Shown: piece by piece, positions 42,976 to 50,232 of the stretch
How positions within the stretch are numbered: position 1 is the stretch's first letter
How the letters are laid out: each line of letters begins with the position of its first letter
Assembly: GCA_034926675.1 (NCBI GenBank)
Contig: JAYFQW010000049.1
Coordinates: forward strand, 1 to 50,232
DNA: 50,232 nucleotides
Direction: 5' to 3'
DNA from: Clostridia bacterium
GTDB taxonomy: Bacteria > Bacillota > DTU025
Notes under the pieces: generated by a model
What the model was told of the DNA's origin: nothing
The model's database searches: none
What the model saw: only the letters and a program-made list of their open reading frames with translations
Translations under genes and position numbers: made by a program

Positions 42976-43617
42976 TCACCAGCCAGTGTAGGTTCCGAAC
43001 CCAAATCCTCCTGCGGACATGCCAGCCATTCCGGCGCTGGAAGCTCTGGCCCTGTATTCGCATCTGCCGAACTTGATAGTCATGGACTCCATTTTCCAGC
43101 CAGCCGTGGTCTTGACCATGCCGACACTGATGAATCCGCTGTCGGACCGCCATTCGGGGATGCTAGTTGTCTTCTCGTACACCTCGAAGGATCCCGTCGC
43201 CTCCGCCGTCGACCCGACGATGGTCGCCACTGCCCATCCGTTGATACTATCCATGACGCCAGGCACATCCATGGCAGCGGCAGAGCCGTCGATATCCAGC
43301 CTGATGACATAGCCCTTGGTCATCCGAAGCAGGGCCTGTTCATCTATGTCAATGCTGATCTCGCTACGAAGCCGGGCAAGGTCCTTTGTCTCAGTGCTCA
43401 TTCCTTCCTTAATCGTAAGCCTGAAGCCAGCGGCCATGACGCCGTCTCCTGCCATGGCATCCATCTCGTATGCTTCCACCCCACGCACCCAGCTGTTGAG
43501 GGCGGCCATCACTTGCACTCTCTCCTGCGCCCCATCTATTGGCGTCTGGAGCGTACACCCGGAAAGCAGGGCGGTCATAAGTGAAAGCAAAACCAGGGCC
43601 CAGGTTCTCTTTGCCAT
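42976..43617 (-). CDS. Lipoprotein with C-terminal GFGFGTYTGW (cassette 2)
   Basis: A 213-residue lipoprotein. The signal peptide MAKRTWALVLLSLMTALLSGC places the lipidated cysteine at 21. The body has NSWVRGVEAYEMDAMAG, a short helix-rich part, IRLDIDGSAA, and a beta-rich end with WRSDSGFISV and GWKMESMTIKFG; it ends GGFGFGTYTGW. This matches the 217-residue paralogue at 47481-48134 along its length. The fold recalls small nuclear-transport-factor-like beta sheets but I cannot assign it. ATG at 43617 follows GGTGGGAG. It lies 99 bases after the large Ig-repeat gene, mirroring the other cassette. Confidence 0.82.
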   Translation of the reverse strand: MAKRTWALVLLSLMTALLSGCTLQTPIDGAQERVQVMAALNSWVRGVEAYEMDAMAGDGVMAAGFRLTIKEGMSTETKDLARLRSEISIDIDEQALLRMTKGYVIRLDIDGSAAAMDVPGVMDSINGWAVATIVGSTAEATGSFEVYEKTTSIPEWRSDSGFISVGMVKTTAGWKMESMTIKFGRCEYRARASSAGMAGMSAGGFGFGTYTGW

Positions 43618-43716
43618 TCCAGCTCCCACCTTTGCAGGCATTGTCAGATGCCCCCACAGCGCTCACTCAAGCGTGCGCACGCCCGTGAAAGTTGCCGGGA
43701 TCCGGTGCGTCGACCG

Positions 43717-46700
43717 CTACAGGTGGATCCGACCGAATCCAAACCCGGTGCGCCCCGGGACGATAATGTAGGTTCTTCTTGCGGTCTCACCACCCACGCT
43801 CACCACGAGAGTCAAGGTCGGGCCACCCGCAAACACCGTTTCATCGATCAGGACACATCGCCTCGTCCGGCCCATCGTCACCACGTGCGCGGCGTCAAGC
43901 TCGACGGCGTTGACCGTCACACTGATCCTGGCGTCTACAAGGCCGATTACCTCGATCTCTATCGTGGATACCTCGTTGATCCTGTATGATCCTTCCGGCG
44001 GCGAGAGCACGCGCACCGCAAGCCCAACGACGGTTACGTCCGGGAAGACGGCGTCTGGTCCGATGGCGCCCGCCCGGTCTTCGGCTCTGACTCTGAGAAT
44101 GTGATCGCCGGCATCTACCGTTCTCACAAGCGCGGCATCTGTCGTCCAGGTTCTGCTCGCCCAGTCGTCGAAGGTGAACCAGTATCCCTTCACGCCGGTC
44201 CCAACGTCCGTTGCAGACCACTCCCACGTAACAGTGGAGCTGTTCGTCATGACGACGGACGCGGGCGACACCACTGTGACCTCAGGACCGATCGTATCGA
44301 CCACGACGTATCCAGGTTGGGATTTCCCGCTCTCATTGCCGGGTTTGTCTACCGCAGCGATTCGAATGTAGTGAGAGCCCTCGGAAAGATCAAAACTGGG
44401 AGTCCATGCTGCTGCCGACTGGGTCACGCCCAAAGCGACAGCCGCACCGTCGAGGAACACCCGGTACCCGGCAGCGCCATCAACCTCTTCCCAGTCCCAC
44501 GTCGGCCTGGGATTGCAGGTTGACGTTGTCGTAGTGGGCGTTCCGGGCACTGCGGGAGGGGTTGTATCGACGGCAAACCGGCAACTGGGATCGGCGATGC
44601 TCACCCATCCCGACGTGTTGCCGGCAACGTCCCTCGCGCGTATGCGCACCTCATACTCCCCGTCCGCCAGCGGGGTCGTCTTCCATGCAATAGTGCCGCT
44701 TAACGGCACATCGGCGGGCGCAGGAGGCGGAGCGTCGTCAACGTCCTCGTCGTCGATGTCGATGAACGTGTTCACCACGTCCCAGGAAGGGCTTCCGAAC
44801 CGCCTGATCTTCACCTCGTACCCATCAACACCGGATTGGGCTTGGCCCGGGCGCTGATCAGTGGAATGCGTCCAGACCAACGTGGGCATTGTGCTGGCAA
44901 TGCGCCTGCCTGTGCCCAACCCGGCGACATCCGGCGCTCCAGGATCGCTTGGGGCGTCGCCATCGAATGTGAAGGGCGGATCAAACCATGCGGAACCGTT
45001 CTCCACCATATCCCATGCCCTTATCCAGGCGCCATAGGACACGCCTGACCGAAACGGGAGTTCGTTGCCGACTGTGCACCAGTCACTGCCCGTTCCAGTG
45101 GGCATCACAGGCCACCGACTGCCGCCCGAAGGCGCCTCCCATAACTTGGACCCGGTCGGAATCGTGTCGCCCGGGCTCTTCGTCCACACCTGAAGCTCAT
45201 ACCCATGAAGCCCGGACCCGGACACTCCGTCTGTGCTGCTCGGATCTGTTGAAGCATCCCACGAAACAAGAGGTGCGCGGCTATTCGTGAACCGGGCTCC
45301 ATTGGCGGTGTTGATGTTTCCAACAGCTGCTTCGCCAAAAGCAGAAGGAGGAGAGCTGTCGACCACAAAGACCAGACGGCCGCTGCTCGTGCTGCTTATC
45401 GAGGCCTCATTGCCTGCGTCATCCACCGCTTCAACCTTCACGTAGTAATCGCCATCGGGCATTACAGCATTAGGCCACCATTCCGCAGCCCACTCACCGC
45501 TGTTTGCGGTGGGTCTGAGCCCGAACGCAGTATCGCCAACAACTTCGCTTTGCATGCCGCTGTCCGCGTACACGCGGACCCTAAAATGCCCCCGAAGTGG
45601 GTCCGTTGCGTCGTTGAGCCCGGACCCTCCAGGGTTGTCGATCACAGTCACTTTGACCTTAGGCTGTGTTGCTGCTGTGTAGACGACTCCACCGTTCTCA
45701 TACACAGGGCCCTCGATCTGCCAGCTACGGAGCCCGGGGGCTACGGTGTCGAGCAGGAACCCCCAGCTCGAGGGGATCGCAGGGTATGCTGACGTGTTGC
45801 CGATCCTGTCCTGAGCGCTTACACTCAGGACGTATGCGCCATCAGCCGATATCGGCCTGTCGGGTACGAAGGTCGACTTCGATGACGCATCATCCCATGT
45901 AGGTTGGCCGATCACCGCAACACCAGCCGGCCCTGTCATGGTCCAGATAACGCTGTTGGGCGCCAATCTCGCGCCTGAGTCGCTGATTATGATGCTAGGC
46001 GCAATGCTAGTGTTGTTCGTCTCAAGGCCGCTCACGGGCTTAGGGTCGGAGAACACCGGTCCATGCCTGTCGACGTTGAACCGGAACGTCTTCTCGTCCG
46101 ATGTGTTAGGCTTCGAATCTGACACTCCGACTCGCAGCCAGTGGGCGCCCTCGGATGGATTAGCTACCGTGATTCTGATCCTTCCTCCCGTGTAGCTAGA
46201 GCTGATCGCACCGCCGCCCAGATCAGACGCGACTGTGATCGAAGCCGAGTTAATGCCGCTGCTAGGGGCAGCATCCCGCACACCCACGCTGACCACGCAG
46301 TTGGCATCTGATAACCAACAGTTATCGAGCGGGTCCCACGTCATCTCATCGATGACGGGCTTGACTGTATCGTCAACGACAAAATCAACCGCTTCCGAAG
46401 CGTCATTGCCCGATCTGTCGGAAGCGACCAGCCGCAGCGTGTGAGGACCGTAGGCCAGGTCGTCGAGCACAATGGTGGCTGTGCCTGTCGTTTGGTTGTA
46501 GCTCCTCGACGTAATTGTGCCGCCCCCCGAAAGGCTTGGCGCTATCGCGCTTACGCCCGCGGTAGGGTCAGCTATCTGAACAGTAAACACCTGGTGAGTC
46601 CGGTTCGGCAGCGTTGTTCCAGAGACCGGAGTCCATCCGCTGATCACGGGGGCAGTCTTGTCCATGCAGACTGCTCTGACCTGTACTGCATCCGTAGATG

Positions 46701-47067
46701 GCGAGCCCGGGGGGCCAAGCCGTGCACTTGCATGCGCATCCATCCAGCCCTCTGCCGCCCCGCTGATGTCCACTACTGACGTGAACGTGACATGCCCGGA
46801 TGCGCCGACGGTCTGCGGGCCCGCGGTCGCGATCGGCGAACTGCCTACAGATGAGTCGAGGTAGACGACATCCCCGGGGTTCGCTGCAACAGTGACGGCC
46901 ATGGCAGCCGTCGTTGTTCCCGCCTTCGCATACTGTGGCGCCCCGGTTGTGGGAGAGTCAATCTGGACACTCGCTATGCTAGCCACGGCATAGCCCGCAC
47001 CGGCCAAGGACGCTGCAAACAGCGCCACAGTGATCGCCGCAGCCAGTCTGCGCCAGGATGGTTTCAT
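43717..47067 (-). CDS. Large secreted Ig/FN3-like repeat protein ending GFGFGRIHL (cassette 2)
   Basis: An 1116-residue exported protein. A signal peptide (about 1-32, SLAGAGYAVAS) is followed by about nine to ten beta-sandwich repeats, each ending in a D-x-x-GN-x-S type strand and opened by VDTxxP linkers (VDTVAPG, VDSSPPSA, VDTTPPAVPG, VDTIGPEV). These are bacterial Ig-like or fibronectin-type domains. The last ~95 residues form a different domain (INEVSTIEIEVIGLVDA to the end) shared with the neighbouring giant protein, finishing RTGFGFGRIHL. No LPXTG, SLH or choline-binding anchor is visible. The likely role is adhesion or surface structure. ATG at 47067 has GGGGAGAC ahead; the frame opens at 47097. 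Confidence 0.87.
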   Translation of the reverse strand: MKPSWRRLAAAITVALFAASLAGAGYAVASIASVQIDSPTTGAPQYAKAGTTTAAMAVTVAANPGDVVYLDSSVGSSPIATAGPQTVGASGHVTFTSVVDISGAAEGWMDAHASARLGPPGSPSTDAVQVRAVCMDKTAPVISGWTPVSGTTLPNRTHQVFTVQIADPTAGVSAIAPSLSGGGTITSRSYNQTTGTATIVLDDLAYGPHTLRLVASDRSGNDASEAVDFVVDDTVKPVIDEMTWDPLDNCWLSDANCVVSVGVRDAAPSSGINSASITVASDLGGGAISSSYTGGRIRITVANPSEGAHWLRVGVSDSKPNTSDEKTFRFNVDRHGPVFSDPKPVSGLETNNTSIAPSIIISDSGARLAPNSVIWTMTGPAGVAVIGQPTWDDASSKSTFVPDRPISADGAYVLSVSAQDRIGNTSAYPAIPSSWGFLLDTVAPGLRSWQIEGPVYENGGVVYTAATQPKVKVTVIDNPGGSGLNDATDPLRGHFRVRVYADSGMQSEVVGDTAFGLRPTANSGEWAAEWWPNAVMPDGDYYVKVEAVDDAGNEASISSTSSGRLVFVVDSSPPSAFGEAAVGNINTANGARFTNSRAPLVSWDASTDPSSTDGVSGSGLHGYELQVWTKSPGDTIPTGSKLWEAPSGGSRWPVMPTGTGSDWCTVGNELPFRSGVSYGAWIRAWDMVENGSAWFDPPFTFDGDAPSDPGAPDVAGLGTGRRIASTMPTLVWTHSTDQRPGQAQSGVDGYEVKIRRFGSPSWDVVNTFIDIDDEDVDDAPPPAPADVPLSGTIAWKTTPLADGEYEVRIRARDVAGNTSGWVSIADPSCRFAVDTTPPAVPGTPTTTTSTCNPRPTWDWEEVDGAAGYRVFLDGAAVALGVTQSAAAWTPSFDLSEGSHYIRIAAVDKPGNESGKSQPGYVVVDTIGPEVTVVSPASVVMTNSSTVTWEWSATDVGTGVKGYWFTFDDWASRTWTTDAALVRTVDAGDHILRVRAEDRAGAIGPDAVFPDVTVVGLAVRVLSPPEGSYRINEVSTIEIEVIGLVDARISVTVNAVELDAAHVVTMGRTRRCVLIDETVFAGGPTLTLVVSVGGETARRTYIIVPGRTGFGFGRIHL

Positions 47068-47480
47068 TGGCCCGTCTCCCCTCACGTGGATTGACAACCA
47101 CGATTACGCACCTTGAACCGAACCCTATCGTGCGTCGGTTGATCGACTTGGAGGGCTCAGTCGGCAGATGTCCGTTCATTACAGGAAATACTGGAGATAT
47201 ACGCCACATCTCAGCCAAATGCTTTGATATGCTCGGAATTATCCGGGAATGGTGGATCAGGCAGCCAATCGACAATCTCCCAAATTGCCTGCTAAACCCG
47301 CAGCTGAATTCTCCATCGTCCGCAAATCTCATCTGGAAAGCCCGCATCCCCGCCGGCTGCCATGCGCAATATAGGCAAAGGCGGGCACGACACCCGCGCC
47401 CGCCTTTGCTGTGATTCGCATGTTTTGGCAGCTCTGGAGCCCGGCCTCAGGAAGTCCCCGCTTCCCCTACCGGCCCTCAG
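47068..47480. other. Gap between cassettes
   Basis: About 410 bases with no supported gene. Apart from the hairpin at 47376-47408 it is somewhat richer in A+T than its surroundings (47180-47300), so it may hold the promoter of the downstream Ig-repeat gene. I could not pick a clear -10/-35 pair. Confidence 0.5.
47376..47408. terminator. 11-base-pair hairpin after cassette-1 lipoprotein gene
   Basis: caaaggcgggc (47376-47386) and gcccgcctttg (47398-47408) pair perfectly around an 11-base loop, 73 bases past the lipoprotein stop. No long T-run follows. The core aggcgggc/gcccgcct is the same as in the hairpin at 42896-42928, so the hairpin belongs to the duplicated cassette. Confidence 0.6.
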
Positions 47481-48134
47481 CTACCAGCCAGTGTAGGTTC
47501 CGAACCCGAATCCAGTGGGCTCAGAAGATCCGGTTCCGTCCAGGCCAATTGAGGCATGTGGGTAGTTCCCGGACCCGTACTTCAGCAGCATGGATTCCAT
47601 CTTCCAGGCGTTCGGAAGCCTGATCAGGTTGATCTTGATGGATCCGCTGTCGGAGCGCCAGTACGGAGCGTAAGGGCCGCCGACGGTTCCATTATACGTC
47701 TCGTACACCTCGAAGAATCCAGTGACCTCCGCCTTCCGCGCGTCAATGGACACGATGGTCCAGGCGTTCACGATGTCGTCCACTTCGTGCTTATCCACAC
47801 CGCCATCTACTGCTCCGTCGATATCGAGACGGATCTTGTACCCTCTATCCCTTCGGAAAAATGCCTGGTTCAGTTCATCTTCCTTCAGTTCCTCTAGGAG
47901 TCTCCCCAGAGTCTTGCATGTTCCCCCTATGTTGAGCCTGAATGCTGGAGCCATGATGCCCGTTCCTGCCATGGCATTGACATCGTACTCTTCGACTCCA
48001 GCCACCCAGCCGTTAAGAGCGGTTATCACAGCTTGCCTCTCCAGCGCTTCGTTGAACGGCGGCTGGACCACGCACCCAGCGAGGACCACCGTCATCAGAA
48101 TGAGCGCTGCGAGGTATGCTGACCTCTTGGCCAT
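47481..48134 (-). CDS. Lipoprotein with C-terminal GFGFGTYTGW (cassette 1)
   Basis: A 217-residue lipoprotein, signal peptide MAKRSAYLAALILMTVVLAGC with lipidated C21. Shared blocks with the 42976 paralogue are the MAKR start, ALNGWVAGVEEYDVNAMAG, G-I-MAPAFRL, IRLDIDGAV, VTGFFEVYE, YWRSDSGSI, AWKMESMLLKYG and the end TGFGFGTYTGW. The last 24 coding bases before the stop region are identical in the two genes, indicating recent duplication, conversion or strong constraint. The gene starts 96 bases after the preceding giant gene stop. Confidence 0.82.
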   Translation of the reverse strand: MAKRSAYLAALILMTVVLAGCVVQPPFNEALERQAVITALNGWVAGVEEYDVNAMAGTGIMAPAFRLNIGGTCKTLGRLLEELKEDELNQAFFRRDRGYKIRLDIDGAVDGGVDKHEVDDIVNAWTIVSIDARKAEVTGFFEVYETYNGTVGGPYAPYWRSDSGSIKINLIRLPNAWKMESMLLKYGSGNYPHASIGLDGTGSSEPTGFGFGTYTGW

Positions 48135-48230
48135 TCTGGCTTACCCTCCTTTGCGGGCCTGCCCGCGCTGTCTTCCCAGGGCCGAGCGAAGGCGCACGCG
48201 CCCCCGCCCGGCTTGCCGTCGTTCAGCTAG

Positions 48231-50232
48231 TTACCAGGGGCGCAGGCGGCCGAATCCGAAGCCACTGCGCTCTGAGAGCACTTGGTAGTCGAAGGATCTC
48301 GTGATCTCGCCGATCTTGACCGTAATCGTCATCGGGCCGGGCTCCATCACCGCATCGTCAAGCAGGATGTAGAACTTGGCGATGGCTGGCGTGTTGGTGA
48401 TCGTCACGATGCGCCAGTCGTGCTCAAGCGGTTCGGCGCCCATGAGCACCTCAACAGGCGCATCATATAGGCCCACGACGCTGAAGGCTATCGTGGACAC
48501 CTCGTTGATGGGATGCTCGCCAGGCGCTGGCATCGCATCGTAGATCATCACGTTCACGAGGTTGACTGAAGGCGCCACGGTTTCGGCGCTCTCGTTTCCG
48601 ATTCCGTCTACGCCCTTGACCACCAGGACATTGTCTGCAAGCCGGAGCGACTTGCATGTGTAGCTGGATTCGGTCGTCCACGACCACGCTCCGCCGTTCA
48701 GCCTCACCCAGTAACCCTGGACTCCTGCGCCATCGTCAGTCCCCGACCACTTCCACGTGAACGTGGCTATGTTAGTGCTAACTTGCTGTGTCGGAGTCGT
48801 CACCGAGACGGACGGGCCGGTGCGGTCAACCGTTGTGGAGACCTCTTCAGACCACTCAGAGACATTGCCCAATGCATCGTAGGCTCTGACCCGCCCTCTG
48901 ACGGACCGTCCATCTCCGACCTCCGAGATGTCCACAGTCTTGCTCTGAACCGCGATTCGCTCAGGCTCAGTCCAGTTCGCTTCACCGACGGTGCTGCAGG
49001 TGAAATCGTATCCCACTACATCGCCTACTGAGGACCAAGAGAATGTCACTCTGTTCTCGCTGGTGTGCGTCGGCAGCGGCGACATCTCCGGGACTGGGGG
49101 CGCGGTTCGGTCGACCAGCACACTGCCTGCAGCCGACCTGGCAGACTCGTTGCCCAGAGTATCAATGGCCGTGATCTGCAAGTAGTGAGTGCCTTCAGTC
49201 AGGTTGGTTGACTGGTAACTCAGATCCGTGACGAAGCCCTTGTCGGACTTATCCTCGTACACGCGGTACTTCGCCGCGCCATCCACCGCAGTCCATGCCC
49301 AGATCGTCCTGAGTGCATTGGTGGGACTTGCAGTTGTTGGGACGTCTGGAACCGCAGGCGCTGTCGTATCCACTGTGAAGGTCAGCGAACCGGAGTATGT
49401 GCTCCAGTTGCCCAGGCCGTCGCCTGCTTTCACCCTCACAGTGTGCACGCCGTCGGCCAGGCCCTCGGTGAACTCGTAGGATGTCCCGGTCGTGCTCATC
49501 CAGCCTTGTCCGTCGATCTCAACCGTGTACCCTACGGCATCGACCACGGAGTTCCACTTCACCTTGGGCGTGCCGTCGGTGGTATACAGAATCCCGTCGA
49601 TGAGCGTGCCGGCAGGCTCAGTGAGATCCAAGCCGGCGGGCGATGCAGGCGCCACCGTGTCGACAAACACGGAGCCAGCGACGGACCAGTTGCCTGCGTT
49701 TCCTAGGGCATCTGTGGCCCTGACCCGCAGGTATCTGGTGACGCCGTTGCCAGTGAACTCCGTGACGTATGTGGCAGCGTTGCCTACGTCTATGAGGTCG
49801 CCCCAGGTCTCGCCATCCGCGGATATCTGCATCTGGAACGTTTTCGCATCCTCGACATAGTCCCACTGCCAGTGCTGCGTGGGTTTGATCGTCGGATTCT
49901 CGTCGGCCTTCGGCGCATGAGGCGCCACAGGACCGGTGAGGTCGATCACCACATGGCCAGTGGCGGAGACGTCGCTCTCGTTTCCTAGCGCGTCGATAGC
50001 CGTCACCTGCAGGTGGTGCGCACCTTCAGCAAGTCCGACCGTGGTGTAGGTCGGCACTTCCACGTTGGCGATGAAGCCGTCGTCAAGGTATACGTTGTAG
50101 CTCACCGCGTCCGCCCCGGAAGAAACCCACACCCATACAGGCGAGGTGTTTCTCGTCGGGCTTGCCGTGGTCGGGATGCCCGGTATCGCGGGAGGCGTCG
50201 TGTCGATGGTCACAGCCGCGAACGCGACCTCC
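48231..50232 (-). CDS. Large Ig/FN3-like repeat protein ending GFGFGRLRPW (cassette 1), N-terminus outside window
   Basis: Partial: at least 667 codons, and the frame is still open at the window edge (the codons before the first internal GTG read EVAFAA), so the start and signal peptide lie beyond 50232. Repeats of about 90 residues open with (V/I)DTTPPAIPGIPTT and contain Y-x-V-Y-x-D, EG-H-x-LQ-T-A-I-D-LGNES. At least six are visible. The last ~100 residues (PINEVSTIAFSVVGLYDA to RSGFGFGRLRPW) match the end domain of the 43717 protein. Same inference: a surface fibre or adhesin. It heads the first of two duplicated cassettes. Confidence 0.88.
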   Translation of the reverse strand, partial: EVAFAAVTIDTTPPAIPGIPTTASPTRNTSPVWVWVSSGADAVSYNVYLDDGFIANVEVPTYTTVGLAEGAHHLQVTAIDALGNESDVSATGHVVIDLTGPVAPHAPKADENPTIKPTQHWQWDYVEDAKTFQMQISADGETWGDLIDVGNAATYVTEFTGNGVTRYLRVRATDALGNAGNWSVAGSVFVDTVAPASPAGLDLTEPAGTLIDGILYTTDGTPKVKWNSVVDAVGYTVEIDGQGWMSTTGTSYEFTEGLADGVHTVRVKAGDGLGNWSTYSGSLTFTVDTTAPAVPDVPTTASPTNALRTIWAWTAVDGAAKYRVYEDKSDKGFVTDLSYQSTNLTEGTHYLQITAIDTLGNESARSAAGSVLVDRTAPPVPEMSPLPTHTSENRVTFSWSSVGDVVGYDFTCSTVGEANWTEPERIAVQSKTVDISEVGDGRSVRGRVRAYDALGNVSEWSEEVSTTVDRTGPSVSVTTPTQQVSTNIATFTWKWSGTDDGAGVQGYWVRLNGGAWSWTTESSYTCKSLRLADNVLVVKGVDGIGNESAETVAPSVNLVNVMIYDAMPAPGEHPINEVSTIAFSVVGLYDAPVEVLMGAEPLEHDWRIVTITNTPAIAKFYILLDDAVMEPGPMTITVKIGEITRSFDYQVLSERSGFGFGRLRPW

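Overview
The window looks like chromosome from a spore-former-type Bacillota (Clostridia or Limnochordia-like), at roughly 60% G+C. Supporting genes are a DarA-type cyclic-di-AMP receptor, a YqhV-like DUF2619 protein, a PRK06851-type NTPase, RlmH, a DacF/PBP5-like carboxypeptidase, a tungsten-type aldehyde ferredoxin oxidoreductase and a complete selenocysteine locus. This is inferred from gene content, not from a database search. Almost every gene is on the minus strand; the exceptions are the DUF2619 gene (6987) and the PRK06851-type gene (30688). Many neighbours overlap by 4 bases (ATGA), so long co-transcribed blocks are likely.

Layout in window order: darA and an MFS transporter (0.3-2.0 kb). 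A Bmp-type (nucleoside-class) ABC importer with binding protein, double ATPase and two permeases (2.1-6.9 kb). A DUF2619 gene, then a run of htrA, rlmH, thyX, ABC ATPase, two ABC-2 permeases and a radical SAM protein, read right to left (7.0-14.3 kb). A cobalamin module of btuF, btuC, btuD and cobO (14.5-18.4 kb) behind a cobalamin riboswitch with a clear intrinsic terminator. The selenocysteine locus selC-selD-selA-selB (18.8-23.6 kb), in which selD is itself a UGA-containing selenoprotein gene whose first 27 codons are lost if UGA is read as stop. A D-Ala-D-Ala carboxypeptidase and a stand-alone RQC winged-helix protein. A 1.4-kb gene-poor stretch with palindromes and a decayed duplication (25.4-26.9 kb). 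A toast-rack/LiaF-like protein coupled to a membrane protein carrying an M28 peptidase domain that lacks key residues. A two-P-loop NTPase, a Ski2-like helicase, a MoaD-like/AOR/polyferredoxin group, lactate dehydrogenase, a lipoprotein, a tryptophanase-like lyase and a winged-helix plus nuclease-like protein.

The right end (42.9-50.2 kb) is the most unusual part. It holds two copies of a two-gene cassette: a very large secreted protein of repeated Ig/FN3-like domains, followed about 97 bases later by a ~215-residue lipoprotein and then a G+C-rich hairpin. All four proteins, although the two types are otherwise unrelated, end in the same GFGFG motif within about 10 residues of the C-terminus. 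I know of no described sorting signal with this form, and it is the best candidate here for an undescribed surface system.

A second genome-wide theme is short tandem repeats: units of 12-32 bases in at least seven intergenic gaps, and in-frame low-complexity inserts in several proteins.
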